A stretch of DNA of 64,000 bases from Tissierellia bacterium (GTDB taxonomy: Bacteria > Bacillota > Clostridia > Tissierellales > Peptoniphilaceae), in contig JAUNLK010000005.1 of assembly GCA_030535395.1 (NCBI GenBank), positions 1-64,000 of the forward strand, given 5' to 3'. The position numbers and the translations under genes were made by a program. Of this stretch, positions 29,336 through 37,864 are shown one piece after another. How positions within the stretch are numbered: position 1 is the first letter of the stretch; each line of letters opens with the position of its first letter. A model generated the notes under the pieces. The model was given only the letters and a program-made list of their open reading frames with translations. It was not told where the DNA came from and made no database searches.

Positions 29336-29416
29336 CCGTTCACTCCCCGAGGGGGCAGGGGGCAACTTCGAGATTATGAGAGATAAGTTTGAGGAGGCCG
29401 TTCACTCCCCGAGGGG
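29336..29416. repeat. Direct repeat of 19 bases, 62-base period
   Basis: CCGTTCACTCCCCGAGGGG occurs at 29336 and again at 29398 in the 288-base gap between the SLH gene and proS. The rest of the gap has G/C-rich runs and no gene. Confidence 0.7.
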
Positions 29417-29442
29417 CGGGGGTGAACTCCTTTTTAGGCAAA

Positions 29443-29469
29443 GAAAAAAGGGCCCAGGGCCCTTTTTTT
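29443..29469. terminator. Terminator of proS
   Basis: GGGCCC on both sides of a single A, flanked by A- and T-runs. It overlaps the proS stop and can also work in the other direction. Confidence 0.8.
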
Positions 29470-31168
29470 AGTGTGCTTCCAAGACTCGGAGGACTCGTGC
29501 CACGGCCTCTTCCGCCGTGAGTTCGATATTTTCTCCCTTCCTCCGGGTGCTGTATTCGACGATATTCTCTCCGGCCTTTTTCCCCACGGAGATTCTCAGG
29601 GGGATGCCAATGAGGTCTCGGTCTTTGAATTTGACCCCGGCCCGCTCGTTCCGGTCGTCCAGGAGGACGTCCACCCCGGCGTCCAGGAGTTTTTGGTAGA
29701 TGGCCTCGCCCAGGGCCGTCTGCTCCTCCTTCTTGGTGTTGACCACAGTGACCACCACGGGGAAGGGGGCCAGGTTCAGGGGCCAGAGGATGCCGTCCTC
29801 GTCGTGGTTTTGCTCCACAATGGCGGCCACCGATCGGGTGACCCCCACGCCGTAGGAGCCCATCCAGAAGAACTGCTCCTTGCCGTTTTCATCCAGGAAA
29901 GTGGCGTGGAGGGACTTGGAGTACTTCTGTCCCAGCTGGAAGATATTGCCCACTTCAATGCCTCGGGCAAATTCCAGGAGAGCGCCGTCCGGGGCCGTGT
30001 CCCCCTCCTCCACCATGAGAAGGTCCTCTGCCACTTCCCCTTCAAAATCCCGGGGATAGCTGGTGTGGAGATAGTGGTAGTCGGCCTCATTGGCTCCGGT
30101 GACGAAGTTTTTCATCTCCGCCACTCTCCGGTCCAGGACAATGCGCACATCGCCCTTGAGATTCACCGGGCCGGTGAAGCCGGGGTGGGAGCCCATGGAA
30201 AGCACTTGGGCCTCGTCCATCATGGCAATTTCATGCTCGGCCACTTCCAGGAAGGCCGCCAGCTTGATCTCGTTGAGCTCCCGGTCCCCGGGAATCAGGG
30301 CCAGCACCGGCTCTCCCGCCACCATGAGGTCGATGGCCTTTACGGTGTCTGCCTTTTCCACTCCCAAAAAGGCCGCCACTTCCTCAATGGTCTTGGCCCC
30401 GGGGGTGTGGACTTTCTCCAGGGGCGCCTCGTCCCTGGCCTCCACGGAGTAGACCACTTCGGCCTTCTCGTCGGTGGCGGCATAGGAGCCGTCCTCGGTG
30501 TAGACGATGACCCCCTCCCCGGTCTCCGCCAGGGCGATAAATTCGTGGGAGGAATTGCCCCCCATGGCCCCGGCGTCCCCTTGAACGATGCGGTACTTCA
30601 GCTTCAGGCGATCGAAGATTTTGATATAGGCATCGTACATCACCTGATAGGCCTCCATCATGGCCTCGGGACTCACATCAAAGGAGTAGGCGTCCTTCAT
30701 GGAAAATTCCCGGGCCCGGTTCACCCCAAAGCGGGGGCGCTTCTCGTCCCGGTACTTGGTCTGGATTTGATAGAGATTGAGGGGCAGCTGCTTGTAGCTA
30801 CTCACTTCCCCCTTTACCAGGCCCGTGAAGTACTCCTCCGCCGTGGGGCCCAGGCAGAAGCCCCGGCCATTGCGGTCCTGAAGCTTGAACATTTCGGGGC
30901 CGTAGACGTCCCAGCGGCCGGACTCCTCCCAGATTTCCTGGGGCTGAATGGCGGACATGAGGATCTCCAGGGCCCCCGCCCGGTTCATCTCCTCCCGGAC
31001 AATTTGCTCCACCTTCTGGATGACCTTCAGGCCCAGGGGCAGATAGGAGTAGATCCCCGAGGCCGATCGGCGGATCATCCCCGAGCGCAGCATTAGTTGA
31101 TGAGAGGCGATCTCCGCATCGGCGGGGACTTCCCTCAGTGTTGGCAGATAGTATTTTGATAGTCTCAT
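29468..31168 (-). CDS. proS: Prolyl-tRNA synthetase
   Basis: Class II aminoacyl-tRNA synthetase that charges tRNA-Pro. The 566-residue protein is the bacterial type, with motif 1 ([13 protein letters not shown]), motif 2 ([18 protein letters not shown]), an editing insertion domain about 230-400, and motif 3 with [12 protein letters not shown]-terminal anticodon-binding domain ends the protein. AAGGAAA precedes the ATG. It follows the FMN-binding lipoprotein gene by 45 bases and is probably co-transcribed with it. Confidence 0.97.
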   Translation of the reverse strand: MRLSKYYLPTLREVPADAEIASHQLMLRSGMIRRSASGIYSYLPLGLKVIQKVEQIVREEMNRAGALEILMSAIQPQEIWEESGRWDVYGPEMFKLQDRNGRGFCLGPTAEEYFTGLVKGEVSSYKQLPLNLYQIQTKYRDEKRPRFGVNRAREFSMKDAYSFDVSPEAMMEAYQVMYDAYIKIFDRLKLKYRIVQGDAGAMGGNSSHEFIALAETGEGVIVYTEDGSYAATDEKAEVVYSVEARDEAPLEKVHTPGAKTIEEVAAFLGVEKADTVKAIDLMVAGEPVLALIPGDRELNEIKLAAFLEVAEHEIAMMDEAQVLSMGSHPGFTGPVNLKGDVRIVLDRRVAEMKNFVTGANEADYHYLHTSYPRDFEGEVAEDLLMVEEGDTAPDGALLEFARGIEVGNIFQLGQKYSKSLHATFLDENGKEQFFWMGSYGVGVTRSVAAIVEQNHDEDGILWPLNLAPFPVVVTVVNTKKEEQTALGEAIYQKLLDAGVDVLLDDRNERAGVKFKDRDLIGIPLRISVGKKAGENIVEYSTRRKGENIELTAEEAVARVLRVLEAH

Positions 31169-31213
31169 GGCGTTTCCTTGTATATCCTTAATTTCAATTC
31201 ACTTGGTGATGGC

Positions 31214-31618
31214 TCATTGCTCCGCCCGTTCCAGGGCCTTGCCCACGGCTTCCAAATAGCCATTGCAGCTCTCCGTGGCCCCCGCCACCACATCCACATT
31301 GGTGGACTGAGCGTCCAGTACGGAGCGCTCCAAATTTGCGAAGGCATCGGCGACGATGCCCGTACTCTCCTGGTGCTCCAAAACCCGAATTCGGTCCACA
31401 AAGCCGTCTCGAACCCGCACTTCCACGGTGATGGCACCCATATAGCCCTCAGCCGAGGCCTCATACTTGCCGTCCTTGAAGAGTTTGCCCCGGTGTTCTC
31501 GGGTTTCGATGACCTGGACCTGGGGTTCAGAGGCCACACTGGTGTCCTCGGAGTAAGTTTTTGCGCTGCCGCAGGAGGACAAAACCACGGCCGCCGCACA
31601 GATGAGGAGGATTTTCAT
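31214..31618 (-). CDS. FMN-binding domain lipoprotein
   Basis: A 134-residue lipoprotein. The signal sequence MKILLICAAAVVLSSC has a lipobox with Cys16. The mature part is an FMN_bind domain: DGKYEASAEGYMG, ITVEVRVRDG, and the flavin-attachment region VDVVAGATESCNG. In this family the Thr of the GAT motif can be flavinylated by ApbE, so a role in extracellular electron transfer is possible but not shown. It precedes proS with a strong promoter of its own (31654-31682). Confidence 0.82.
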   Translation of the reverse strand: MKILLICAAAVVLSSCGSAKTYSEDTSVASEPQVQVIETREHRGKLFKDGKYEASAEGYMGAITVEVRVRDGFVDRIRVLEHQESTGIVADAFANLERSVLDAQSTNVDVVAGATESCNGYLEAVGKALERAEQ

Positions 31619-31653
31619 GCCGGATCTCCTTTACCACCCTTTGGTTCCCCTTT

Positions 31654-31682
31654 ATTATATAGAAGGAAAACTTTGAATTCAA
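31654..31682 (-). promoter_or_regulatory. Promoter of the FMN-binding lipoprotein and proS
   Basis: TTGAAT (31677-31682) and TATAAT (31654-31659) with a 17-base spacer, followed by an AAAGGAG site before the ATG. Confidence 0.7.
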
Positions 31683-31717
31683 CGAGGCCGGGGCCCCGCG
31701 GAATTTTTTTCCCGGGG

Positions 31718-31757
31718 AAAAGAGAGAGACCACCGGCAATCGGTGGTCCCATTTTTT
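31718..31757. terminator. Terminator of the lipid kinase-LacI operon
   Basis: Stem GACCACCG/CGGTGGTC (31728-31735 with 31741-31748) just after the LacI-type gene. The T-rich tract is better on the plus side (ATTTTTTA), with TCTCTCTTTT on the minus side. Confidence 0.7.
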
Positions 31758-31760
31758 ATT

Positions 31761-32780
31761 CTATTTGGTGAGGTCCAGGACACTGTCCCTTTTGATGATT
31801 TCCACGGGAAGGAGGATGGTCTCATTGCCCGTGGGCTCGGTCTTCTCCTCGATGTTTTTCAGGAGTTTGCGAATGGCCACCGCCCCAATGTCGTAGTAGG
31901 GCTCCTGTACGGTGGTGAGCCTCGGGCGGAATAGATCGGTGAGATCGCTGCCTCCAAAGCCCGCCAGACCCATGTCCTCAGGGATGGACAGCCCCGCATC
32001 TCGAATGACATTCATCAGGCGAATGGCCAGAATGTCCTGGCTGCAGAAGAGGACGGTGTAGCGCTTCTCCCGAATTTCCTCCTCGTACTCCTCGAAGATG
32101 GCCCGGGCCCCCTCCTCATTGGTGCTCTCGGCGTAGATGATCTTGGGCTTGAGGCCGTTTTGGGCCATGGCCTCCCGGTATCCCTTGATCTTGTACTTCT
32201 CGTTGGTGCGGTCCATGTCCTTTCTCAGGGCCACATAGGCAATGCGCTCGTGACCCATGTCGATGAGGGTGTCGGTCATATCGTAGGCCGCTTTTTTGTT
32301 GTTGATGGTTACAGTGGACTCATCGGAGATATTGTAGTAGCGATTGACCACAATGCAGGGGATCTTGTACTCCCCAATTTTGTAGAGGAGCTTCTCATTG
32401 AGGATGTCGGAGATGACGATGATCCCCTCCACCTGCTTTTGGCTGAAGAGATTGGCAAATTTAATCTCCACCTCGGGGTCCCCGTAGGAGGAGGAGAGGA
32501 GGATGTCGTAATTGTACATCCGGCCAATTTCCTCCACGCCCCTCAGGACCTGGGCCACATACTCATTGCCAATGTCGGAGACGATGACCCCGATGAGATT
32601 GCTCTTTTTGGTGACAAGGCTTCGGGCCACTTCGTTGGGCTTGTAGTCCAGCACCTCAATGGCGTGGAGGACCCTCCGCCGGGCCTCGGGACTGACGGGC
32701 TTGGAATCGTTGATCACTCTAGAAACGGTGGATATGGAGACGTCTGCCATTTTTGCGACGTCTTTAATGGTCGAAGCCAT
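31761..32780 (-). CDS. LacI/GalR-family transcriptional regulator
   Basis: Sugar-type repressor, 339 residues. The helix-turn-helix is TIKDVAKMADVSISTVSRVI with the hinge NEVARSLVTKKS, followed by a periplasmic-binding-protein-like sensor domain (IGVIVSDIGNEYVAQVL to GFGGSDLTDLFRPRLTTV). The effector cannot be told. It starts 8 bases after the lipid kinase, with GGAGG before the ATG. A possible operator lies in the leader of that operon. Confidence 0.93.
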   Translation of the reverse strand: MASTIKDVAKMADVSISTVSRVINDSKPVSPEARRRVLHAIEVLDYKPNEVARSLVTKKSNLIGVIVSDIGNEYVAQVLRGVEEIGRMYNYDILLSSSYGDPEVEIKFANLFSQKQVEGIIVISDILNEKLLYKIGEYKIPCIVVNRYYNISDESTVTINNKKAAYDMTDTLIDMGHERIAYVALRKDMDRTNEKYKIKGYREAMAQNGLKPKIIYAESTNEEGARAIFEEYEEEIREKRYTVLFCSQDILAIRLMNVIRDAGLSIPEDMGLAGFGGSDLTDLFRPRLTTVQEPYYDIGAVAIRKLLKNIEEKTEPTGNETILLPVEIIKRDSVLDLTK

Positions 32781-32788
32781 GGTGCCTC

Positions 32789-33682
32789 CTATTGATTGTC
32801 TACAATGGTCAGTGCCCGCTCCAGGACTCGGATCTTCAGGGGGAGCCTGCCCCCCTCCTCCCCGTCAATGTCCACTGGAATCTCTCGATCACTTTCCACG
32901 GTGAATGCTGCAGTTTGAAAGTAATGTACTTTTTCATTCTCGGTATGTTTGCCCCGGCGCAAATCATCCAAAAGCCTCAGGGCATCGGGAATCTTCATTT
33001 CCTCGATGACAATGACATCCAACTTTCCATCGTCGATGGAGGCCCTCCGGGCCATGTGCTCAAAGCCCCCCACGGAGGTGGAGTTGGCAATGAGAAAGAG
33101 CATGGCATCCACTTCCAGGGAGCCCTCTTCCATTTCAATTCTCAGGGGAAAACTCTTCTCATCCTCGGGGTCCCGGGACAAAAAAGTACGAAAACCCTCT
33201 AGATAATAGGCAAATTTTCCCAGTGCCGTCTTGGTGGAGCCCTCCACGCTGTAGCCCACATCGGCAAACAGCCCCCCGGCGCAGACATTGATAAAGGCCC
33301 GATCATTGGCCAGCCCCACATCGGAGGAGATGGTGTGGCCCCTCTGGAGCATCCGGAAAAACTCCTTGGGGTCCTTGGGAATCTTGAGATACTCGGCAAA
33401 ATCGTTGACGGTGCCCCCCGGGAAGATGGCCAGGGGCACCTTGCGGCTCCCCGCCACCATGCCACCCACCACCTCGTGGACGGTGCCGTCGCCGCCAATG
33501 GACACAATGAGCTCCTCCCCGTCGTCCCGCTCAGCGGAGCGGGCGGCATCCCCGGGCCCCAGGGTAAAGTCCAGGTGAAGGGAAATCCCATGGGCGCCAA
33601 AGAGGGGCAGCAGTTCTTTCAATACAGTGATGGCCAGCTCCTTGCCACTGGAAGGATTGGCAATGATCTTTACTTTTTTCAT
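32789..33682 (-). CDS. Diacylglycerol/lipid kinase family protein
   Basis: ATP-dependent kinase of the DgkB/YegS type, which phosphorylates diacylglycerol or a related lipid. The motifs are IIANPSSGK at the start, VSIGGDGTVHEVV (the GGDGT nucleotide site), and AIFPGGTVNDFA. The start at 33682 is chosen because GGGGGTGG lies just upstream and the conserved N-terminus MKKVKIIANP follows; the product is 297 residues. The C-terminal lid contains PVDIDGEEGG. It is co-transcribed with the LacI-type gene. Confidence 0.9.
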   Translation of the reverse strand: MKKVKIIANPSSGKELAITVLKELLPLFGAHGISLHLDFTLGPGDAARSAERDDGEELIVSIGGDGTVHEVVGGMVAGSRKVPLAIFPGGTVNDFAEYLKIPKDPKEFFRMLQRGHTISSDVGLANDRAFINVCAGGLFADVGYSVEGSTKTALGKFAYYLEGFRTFLSRDPEDEKSFPLRIEMEEGSLEVDAMLFLIANSTSVGGFEHMARRASIDDGKLDVIVIEEMKIPDALRLLDDLRRGKHTENEKVHYFQTAAFTVESDREIPVDIDGEEGGRLPLKIRVLERALTIVDNQ

Positions 33683-33709
33683 GGGACCACCCCCTACTAC
33701 TCTCCTTCC

Positions 33710-33737
33710 ATAATACAACGATTTCACAAATTTTCAA
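33710..33737 (-). promoter_or_regulatory. Promoter of the lipid kinase-LacI operon
   Basis: TTGAAA (33732-33737) and TATTAT (33710-33715) with a 16-base spacer, about 28 bases before the start codon. Confidence 0.6.
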
Positions 33738-33780
33738 GGCGCTTTCCCGTCTTTTTTGATTTATTTTCCCAATTTTTCCC

Positions 33781-33796
33781 CAGTTTCGGGAAACTG
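33781..33796. promoter_or_regulatory. Candidate operator palindrome
   Basis: CAGTTTC and GAAACTG arms around a GG centre, about 45 bases upstream of the -35 box of the operon that encodes the LacI-type regulator. An autoregulatory site is inferred only from symmetry and position. Confidence 0.3.
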
Positions 33797-33826
33797 TTCT
33801 TTTCTTTTCCGATTTTGAAGGCATAC

Positions 33827-33854
33827 AAAAAAGACCCCGCAGGGGCGAGGTCTT
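33827..33854 (-). terminator. Terminator of the DUF948-like gene
   Basis: AAGACC and GGTCTT arms with a GC-rich interior, followed by TTTTTT on the minus strand, 12 bases after the stop. Confidence 0.8.
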
Positions 33855-33865
33855 CAGTGGATGCT

Positions 33866-34360
33866 TTAGCGGGTGCGAATGACGTCCCGAAGGGCCTCCA
33901 GCACTTCCCGCAAAATGTAGAAGTAATCTACGATATTGTTGGCATTGAAGGAAATGGTCTTGGCGGTGTCGGAGACGGAGTCGCTGACCACTCGAGCGGT
34001 GTTGGACAGGCGGAGGGTGGTTTCGTCCACACTTCGGGCGATGTCGTCCACCGTGCCCGTCAGTTGACCCACGGTGCCGGCAATTTTTTCCACCTCGGGC
34101 TTGACCACCTGGGCCATTTCAGCGGCATCGGTGGACAGGCGGCTGGCATTGTTGGTGAGTATGGTGGCATTGTCGGTGAGGGTGGGGATCTTTTGCATGG
34201 TATCGTCGATGACGGCGGCGTGTTCGTTCATCTTGCCATTGACCGTCTTCACAATGCCATAGACATTTTTCAGCACCAGCGCCAGATACACCAGGGCGCC
34301 AATGCCTGCGAGATACAGCAGAATTTGGAGCAGATCTCTCAGTTGAATCGTTGTGTCCAT
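33866..34360 (-). CDS. DUF948-like membrane-anchored coiled-coil protein
   Basis: A 164-residue protein with one N-terminal membrane helix (LLQILLYLAGIGALVYLALV) and then a long helical region with no Cys, rich in Thr, Asp, Val and Ala, in heptad-like spacing. The pattern fits the DUF948 family, often encoded next to YtxH proteins as here. The function is unknown; an envelope or stress role is inferred. TTAGGAG precedes the ATG. Confidence 0.65.
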   Translation of the reverse strand: MDTTIQLRDLLQILLYLAGIGALVYLALVLKNVYGIVKTVNGKMNEHAAVIDDTMQKIPTLTDNATILTNNASRLSTDAAEMAQVVKPEVEKIAGTVGQLTGTVDDIARSVDETTLRLSNTARVVSDSVSDTAKTISFNANNIVDYFYILREVLEALRDVIRTR

Positions 34361-34422
34361 GAAGGGCTCCTAACTTATTTGTTCTTCCTTTGACCCTGGC
34401 GGCAGGATCCAATCACCGGGAC

Positions 34423-35124
34423 TTATTCGTCGATTTCCTCTCCGTCTTCATTGTATTTGAACTTGACATCTTCGGGAACTTCGTGAAGATCTTCACCGGG
34501 TGCCCTTCTCTCCCGATAGGCGGTTTCGGTGTATTCGATGCCCTTGTCCCGCTGGAGCTCCAGCTCCTCGTCGCTGGGGAGGTCGTCGTCGTTTTCAGCT
34601 ACCATCTTTGCCTCTTGGGAAATGGCCCGGCCCGATGCCACAATTTGCTCCTTGGCATCCTTGGCTGCGGCGGCACTCTCCGAAAGTTGGTACTTGGCTT
34701 CCTCGGAGATGGCCCTCATGCTGTGGTCCACTTCGTCCTTTACATAGGAGGCCTCCTCCCGGACAATTTCCCCAATGGCCTGGGCCTTGGCTCTGGCCAC
34801 TTCCACATTTTCTCTCATATCTTCAGCCCGCTCTGCGGCTCTGAGTTTCAAATCGTCGTAGGTGTTGCGAACGGCTTCCTGGGCCTCATAGGCCTTTACG
34901 GACAGCTTGTCGGAGGCATCCAGAGCTTGCTCTTTGGCCTGCTCTGCCAGTTCACGGCTGCGGTTGGCGATATCGGAGCGGGTTTCTTCCCCACTCTTGG
35001 GTGCAAATAGGACACCGGCTACGGCGCCCAGGATGGCACCAATGGCGAGGCTGCGTGCGGATTCTTCTCTCAGTTCTCTCATTCGAGCTCTTCTTCTGGA
35101 TTCAAATAATGTGTCTAGAATCAT
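34423..35124 (-). CDS. YtxH-domain protein
   Basis: A 233-residue protein. Near the N-terminus is the YtxH signature GAILGAVAGVLFAPKSGEETR (about residues 29-49), a short glycine-rich hydrophobic stretch followed by a basic turn. The rest is a long highly charged helix rich in Ala, Glu and Lys, then an acidic tail. YtxH proteins are general-stress proteins of unknown mechanism in Bacillota. It is the first gene of a two-gene unit with the DUF948-like protein, 62 bases apart. Confidence 0.75.
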   Translation of the reverse strand: MILDTLFESRRRARMRELREESARSLAIGAILGAVAGVLFAPKSGEETRSDIANRSRELAEQAKEQALDASDKLSVKAYEAQEAVRNTYDDLKLRAAERAEDMRENVEVARAKAQAIGEIVREEASYVKDEVDHSMRAISEEAKYQLSESAAAAKDAKEQIVASGRAISQEAKMVAENDDDLPSDEELELQRDKGIEYTETAYRERRAPGEDLHEVPEDVKFKYNEDGEEIDE

Positions 35125-35151
35125 AATTTCCTCCCATTCATTGATATATCA

Positions 35152-35181
35152 AGTATACCCTATGAGATAGATTTTACACAA
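35152..35181 (-). promoter_or_regulatory. Promoter of the YtxH operon
   Basis: TTGTGT (35176-35181) and TATACT (35152-35157), 18 bases apart. A 12-base palindrome TTGATATATCAA (35141-35152) overlaps the downstream edge and could be an operator. Confidence 0.5.
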
Positions 35182-35238
35182 AGATGAAGGGGCTTTCGTT
35201 AAATTTATAGAATATCCCTCCACTTCCCTCCGCCCTCG

Positions 35239-35266
35239 TTGCCTTGAGCCTCAGAAGGGATATAAT
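35239..35266 (+). promoter_or_regulatory. Promoter of the PHP-domain gene
   Basis: TTGCCT (35239-35244) and TATAAT (35261-35266) with a 16-base spacer, 17 bases before the ATG. Confidence 0.6.
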
Positions 35267-35282
35267 CACATTGGAGGTGCCC

Positions 35283-36089
35283 ATGATTGATACACACAGC
35301 CACTGCCGCTACTCCATGGATTCCATGGAAGAGCCCAGAAAGAATATTGAAGCCGCCATTGAAGGGGGACTGAAGGTACTGGCCTTCACCGACCACGTGG
35401 ACCGCTATGAGGCCGGTCATCCCCTGGACTATATCTTCGATGTGGAGGCCTATTTTAAGGAACTCCGCCAGCTCAAGGAGGAGTACCGGAGGGATCTGAA
35501 GATCCTCCTGGGGGTGGAAATTGGCATGCGCCCCGCCATCTGCGAGGCCATGGATGAATTTGTGAGCCAGTACCCCTTCGACTATGTCATCGGCTCCATT
35601 CACGCCCTGGCCGATCTCGACATTGCCGTCCACGCCAGGGAGCTGGCCAAAAATCCCCATCAGTCCTATCAAATTTACCTGGAGGAGACCCTCACCTGTG
35701 TTCGTGAAATGAAAAACTTCCACATTTTGGGCCACATGGACTATCTGGACCGGTATCTGGCCCGGGTGGGGACGGTGCCCCCCTATGAGGACTTTCAGGA
35801 GCTCACCACGGAAATTTTAAAGGCCCTCATCCAATCGGGCAGGGGCCTGGAACTCAACACCGCAGGGTTGCGCAAGGGCCTCAGCTACTACAATCCCAAG
35901 GATGAAATTTTAAAGCAGTACCGGAAGCTGGGGGGCGAGATCATCACCCTCTCCAGTGATGCCCACTTTGCAAGAGACATCGGCTATCACCACCAAGTTG
36001 CCGCAGACCACCTCAGGGCCTTGGGCTTTCAGGAGCTCTCCTACTACGAGGGGGGCCAGCGAAAGACCCTCCCCCTGGCCCAAGGATAA
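35283..36089 (+). CDS. PHP-domain phosphatase, histidinol-phosphatase (HisJ) family
   Basis: Metal-dependent phosphoesterase of 268 residues. The PHP metal motifs are all present: DTHSHCRYSMD at the start, FTDHVD, LGVEIG, VIGSIHA, ILGHMDYLDR and SSDAHFARDIG. It resembles HisJ/HisK histidinol phosphatases, but no other histidine gene lies nearby, so the substrate is uncertain. The start at 35283 follows TTGGAGG at 7-base spacing; a longer frame upstream lacks a ribosome-binding site. Confidence 0.83.
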   Translation: MIDTHSHCRYSMDSMEEPRKNIEAAIEGGLKVLAFTDHVDRYEAGHPLDYIFDVEAYFKELRQLKEEYRRDLKILLGVEIGMRPAICEAMDEFVSQYPFDYVIGSIHALADLDIAVHARELAKNPHQSYQIYLEETLTCVREMKNFHILGHMDYLDRYLARVGTVPPYEDFQELTTEILKALIQSGRGLELNTAGLRKGLSYYNPKDEILKQYRKLGGEIITLSSDAHFARDIGYHHQVAADHLRALGFQELSYYEGGQRKTLPLAQG

Positions 36090-36096
36090 CCTAAGC

Positions 36097-36150
36097 TTAA
36101 CGGGATTTTAAAATACCTCGTACCTCTTGGAAACAAGTGCCCCCTATAAT
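36097..36150 (+). promoter_or_regulatory. Alkaline phosphatase promoter with PhoP-box-like half sites
   Basis: A TATAAT box lies at 36145-36150. Upstream, TTAACG (36097) and TTAAAA (36108) are spaced exactly 11 bases, like the TTAACA direct repeats bound by PhoP of Bacillota. The -35 region itself is poor, as expected for an activated promoter. PhoP control is inferred. Confidence 0.4.
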
Positions 36151-36190
36151 GACGGGGAAGATCATACTTGTATTTTTCTGGAGGTATCAA

Positions 36191-37816
36191 ATGAAAAAGA
36201 CGTTCCGCACTGTGTCCCTGGCCCTGGCCATGACCATGGGTCTCGGACAGGCTTCCGTTTTTGCCGCTGCCCCCAAGGCAGAGGAGGACAAATTCGGCAC
36301 TGCCAAAAACATCATCGTCATGATTCCCGATGGCGCCAGTGTCGAGGCCATCACCCTGGCCCGCTGGGTGGACGACGACCACAGCCTCAATATGGACGAT
36401 ATGGCCACGGGTCTGGTGCGCACCAACAATGCCAACACCCCCATTGCCGACTCCGCTCCCGCAGGCACCGCCATGGCCACTGGAGTGAAGAGTGAGTCTC
36501 CCTTTGTGGGCAGCTATCCCACCAAGGCCGGCATGCCCGGAGCTGAGCCCTTTGAAGAGGCCCGCGCCAAAATGCCCCTGGCCAATATCCTGGAAGCTGC
36601 AGAGCGCCTGGGTAAATCCACCGGCATCATTGCCACATCCAATATCCAGCACGCCACCCCCGCTGACTTCTCCGCCCACCACCCCAATCGCAACGACTTC
36701 TCCACCATTGCCGAGCACCAAGTGTACCAGGGCATGGAAGTCGTCCTGGGCGGGGGCTACGAGTCCCTCTCCCCCGAGGGCCGCACCGACAAGGAAGACC
36801 TCATTCCCGAAATCAAGGCCCTGGGCTACGATTATGTCACCAATACCGCTGAAATGAAGGCCGCCACCGGAGAGAAACTCTGGGGCATGTTCGCCGCCGA
36901 TGCCATGAAGAAGGACCTGGACCGGGATCCCGCTCAAGAGCCCTCCCTGGAGGAAATGACCGCCAAGGCCCTGGAGATCCTCTCCAAAAACGACAATGGC
37001 TTCTTCCTCATGGTGGAAGGTTCCCAGCCCGACTGGGCAGGACACGCCAATGACCCCGTGTCCATTGTCAGTGAAATCCTGGCCTACGACCGTGCCGTGG
37101 GCGTGGCCAAGGAATTTGCCAAGAACAATCCCGGCACCGTCCTCATTTCCGCCACCGACCACGGTACCGGCGGTATGACCATCGGGGATGCTGCCACCAC
37201 CAAGGGCTACGACAAGGCGCCCCTGGACTCCTTCATCTCCATTATCAAAAGTGCCAAGATGACCCCCGAGGGAGCTGCCGCCCTGGTGGCTGAGGACCGT
37301 TCCAACTTTGCCCAAGTGGCCAAGGAAGCCTTTGGTCTGGACCTCACCGAGGAAGAAGTGGAATCCGTCAAGGACATCAAGTATCTGGACACCGCCTTTG
37401 GCGACATCATCTCTAAGCGCTCCCACATTGGTTGGACCACCGGTGGTCACGTGGGTGGCGACGTGGGCCTCTACGTCCTGGCAAATGGCGATGCCAAGCC
37501 CCTCATGGGCACCGTTCACAATTCCGAGATTGGCCAGTACATGGCAGATCTCTTTGATGTAGACCTGAGAAAGCTCACCGACGAGCTCTACATCTACAGC
37601 CGGGACGCTCTGGAAGCCAAGGGTGCCACAGTTGCCTTCAACTACAACAGTGGCAATCCCATTTTGGAAGTGGAAAAGGACGGCAACAAGTACTCCTTCC
37701 CCACCAACAAGAACTACGCCCTGGTCAATGGTGAAAAAGTGGATCTCGGGGGCCTAGTGGTCTTCAATGGCGAGAAGATCTACATCCCCAAAACTGCCGT
37801 TGAGCTGGTAAAATAA
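36191..37816 (+). CDS. Secreted alkaline phosphatase with C-terminal stalk-like domain
   Basis: Exported phosphomonoesterase, 541 residues. A signal peptide (MKKTFRTVSLALAMTMGLG to VFAAA) is followed by the alkaline phosphatase metal motif MIPDGAS (Asp47), the nucleophile Ser88 in PIADSAPAGT, and the later ligands EGSQPDWAGH, TDHGTGGM and TGGHVGGDV. Residues about 450-541 form a beta-rich region (YALVNGEKVDLGG, GEKIYIPKTAVEL) that resembles the copper-amine-oxidase-type stalk, probably for surface attachment. The start at 36191 has CTGGAGG upstream. It is a single-gene unit. Confidence 0.92.
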   Translation: MKKTFRTVSLALAMTMGLGQASVFAAAPKAEEDKFGTAKNIIVMIPDGASVEAITLARWVDDDHSLNMDDMATGLVRTNNANTPIADSAPAGTAMATGVKSESPFVGSYPTKAGMPGAEPFEEARAKMPLANILEAAERLGKSTGIIATSNIQHATPADFSAHHPNRNDFSTIAEHQVYQGMEVVLGGGYESLSPEGRTDKEDLIPEIKALGYDYVTNTAEMKAATGEKLWGMFAADAMKKDLDRDPAQEPSLEEMTAKALEILSKNDNGFFLMVEGSQPDWAGHANDPVSIVSEILAYDRAVGVAKEFAKNNPGTVLISATDHGTGGMTIGDAATTKGYDKAPLDSFISIIKSAKMTPEGAAALVAEDRSNFAQVAKEAFGLDLTEEEVESVKDIKYLDTAFGDIISKRSHIGWTTGGHVGGDVGLYVLANGDAKPLMGTVHNSEIGQYMADLFDVDLRKLTDELYIYSRDALEAKGATVAFNYNSGNPILEVEKDGNKYSFPTNKNYALVNGEKVDLGGLVVFNGEKIYIPKTAVELVK

Positions 37817-37821
37817 GCCGC

Positions 37822-37849
37822 AAAAAAAGGACCCTCAGGGTCCTTTTTT
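37822..37849. terminator. Bidirectional terminator between the phosphatase gene and ribH
   Basis: AGGACCC/GGGTCCT stem with a TCA loop, seven A before it and six T after it. Confidence 0.88.
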
Positions 37850-37864
37850 GTTGCCCAAAATTTC

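Noticed and set aside
31527-31739. Minus-strand ORF of 70 codons before proS
   Set aside because: It covers the LacI-type gene terminator and the promoter of the FMN-binding lipoprotein and lies out of frame in that gene.
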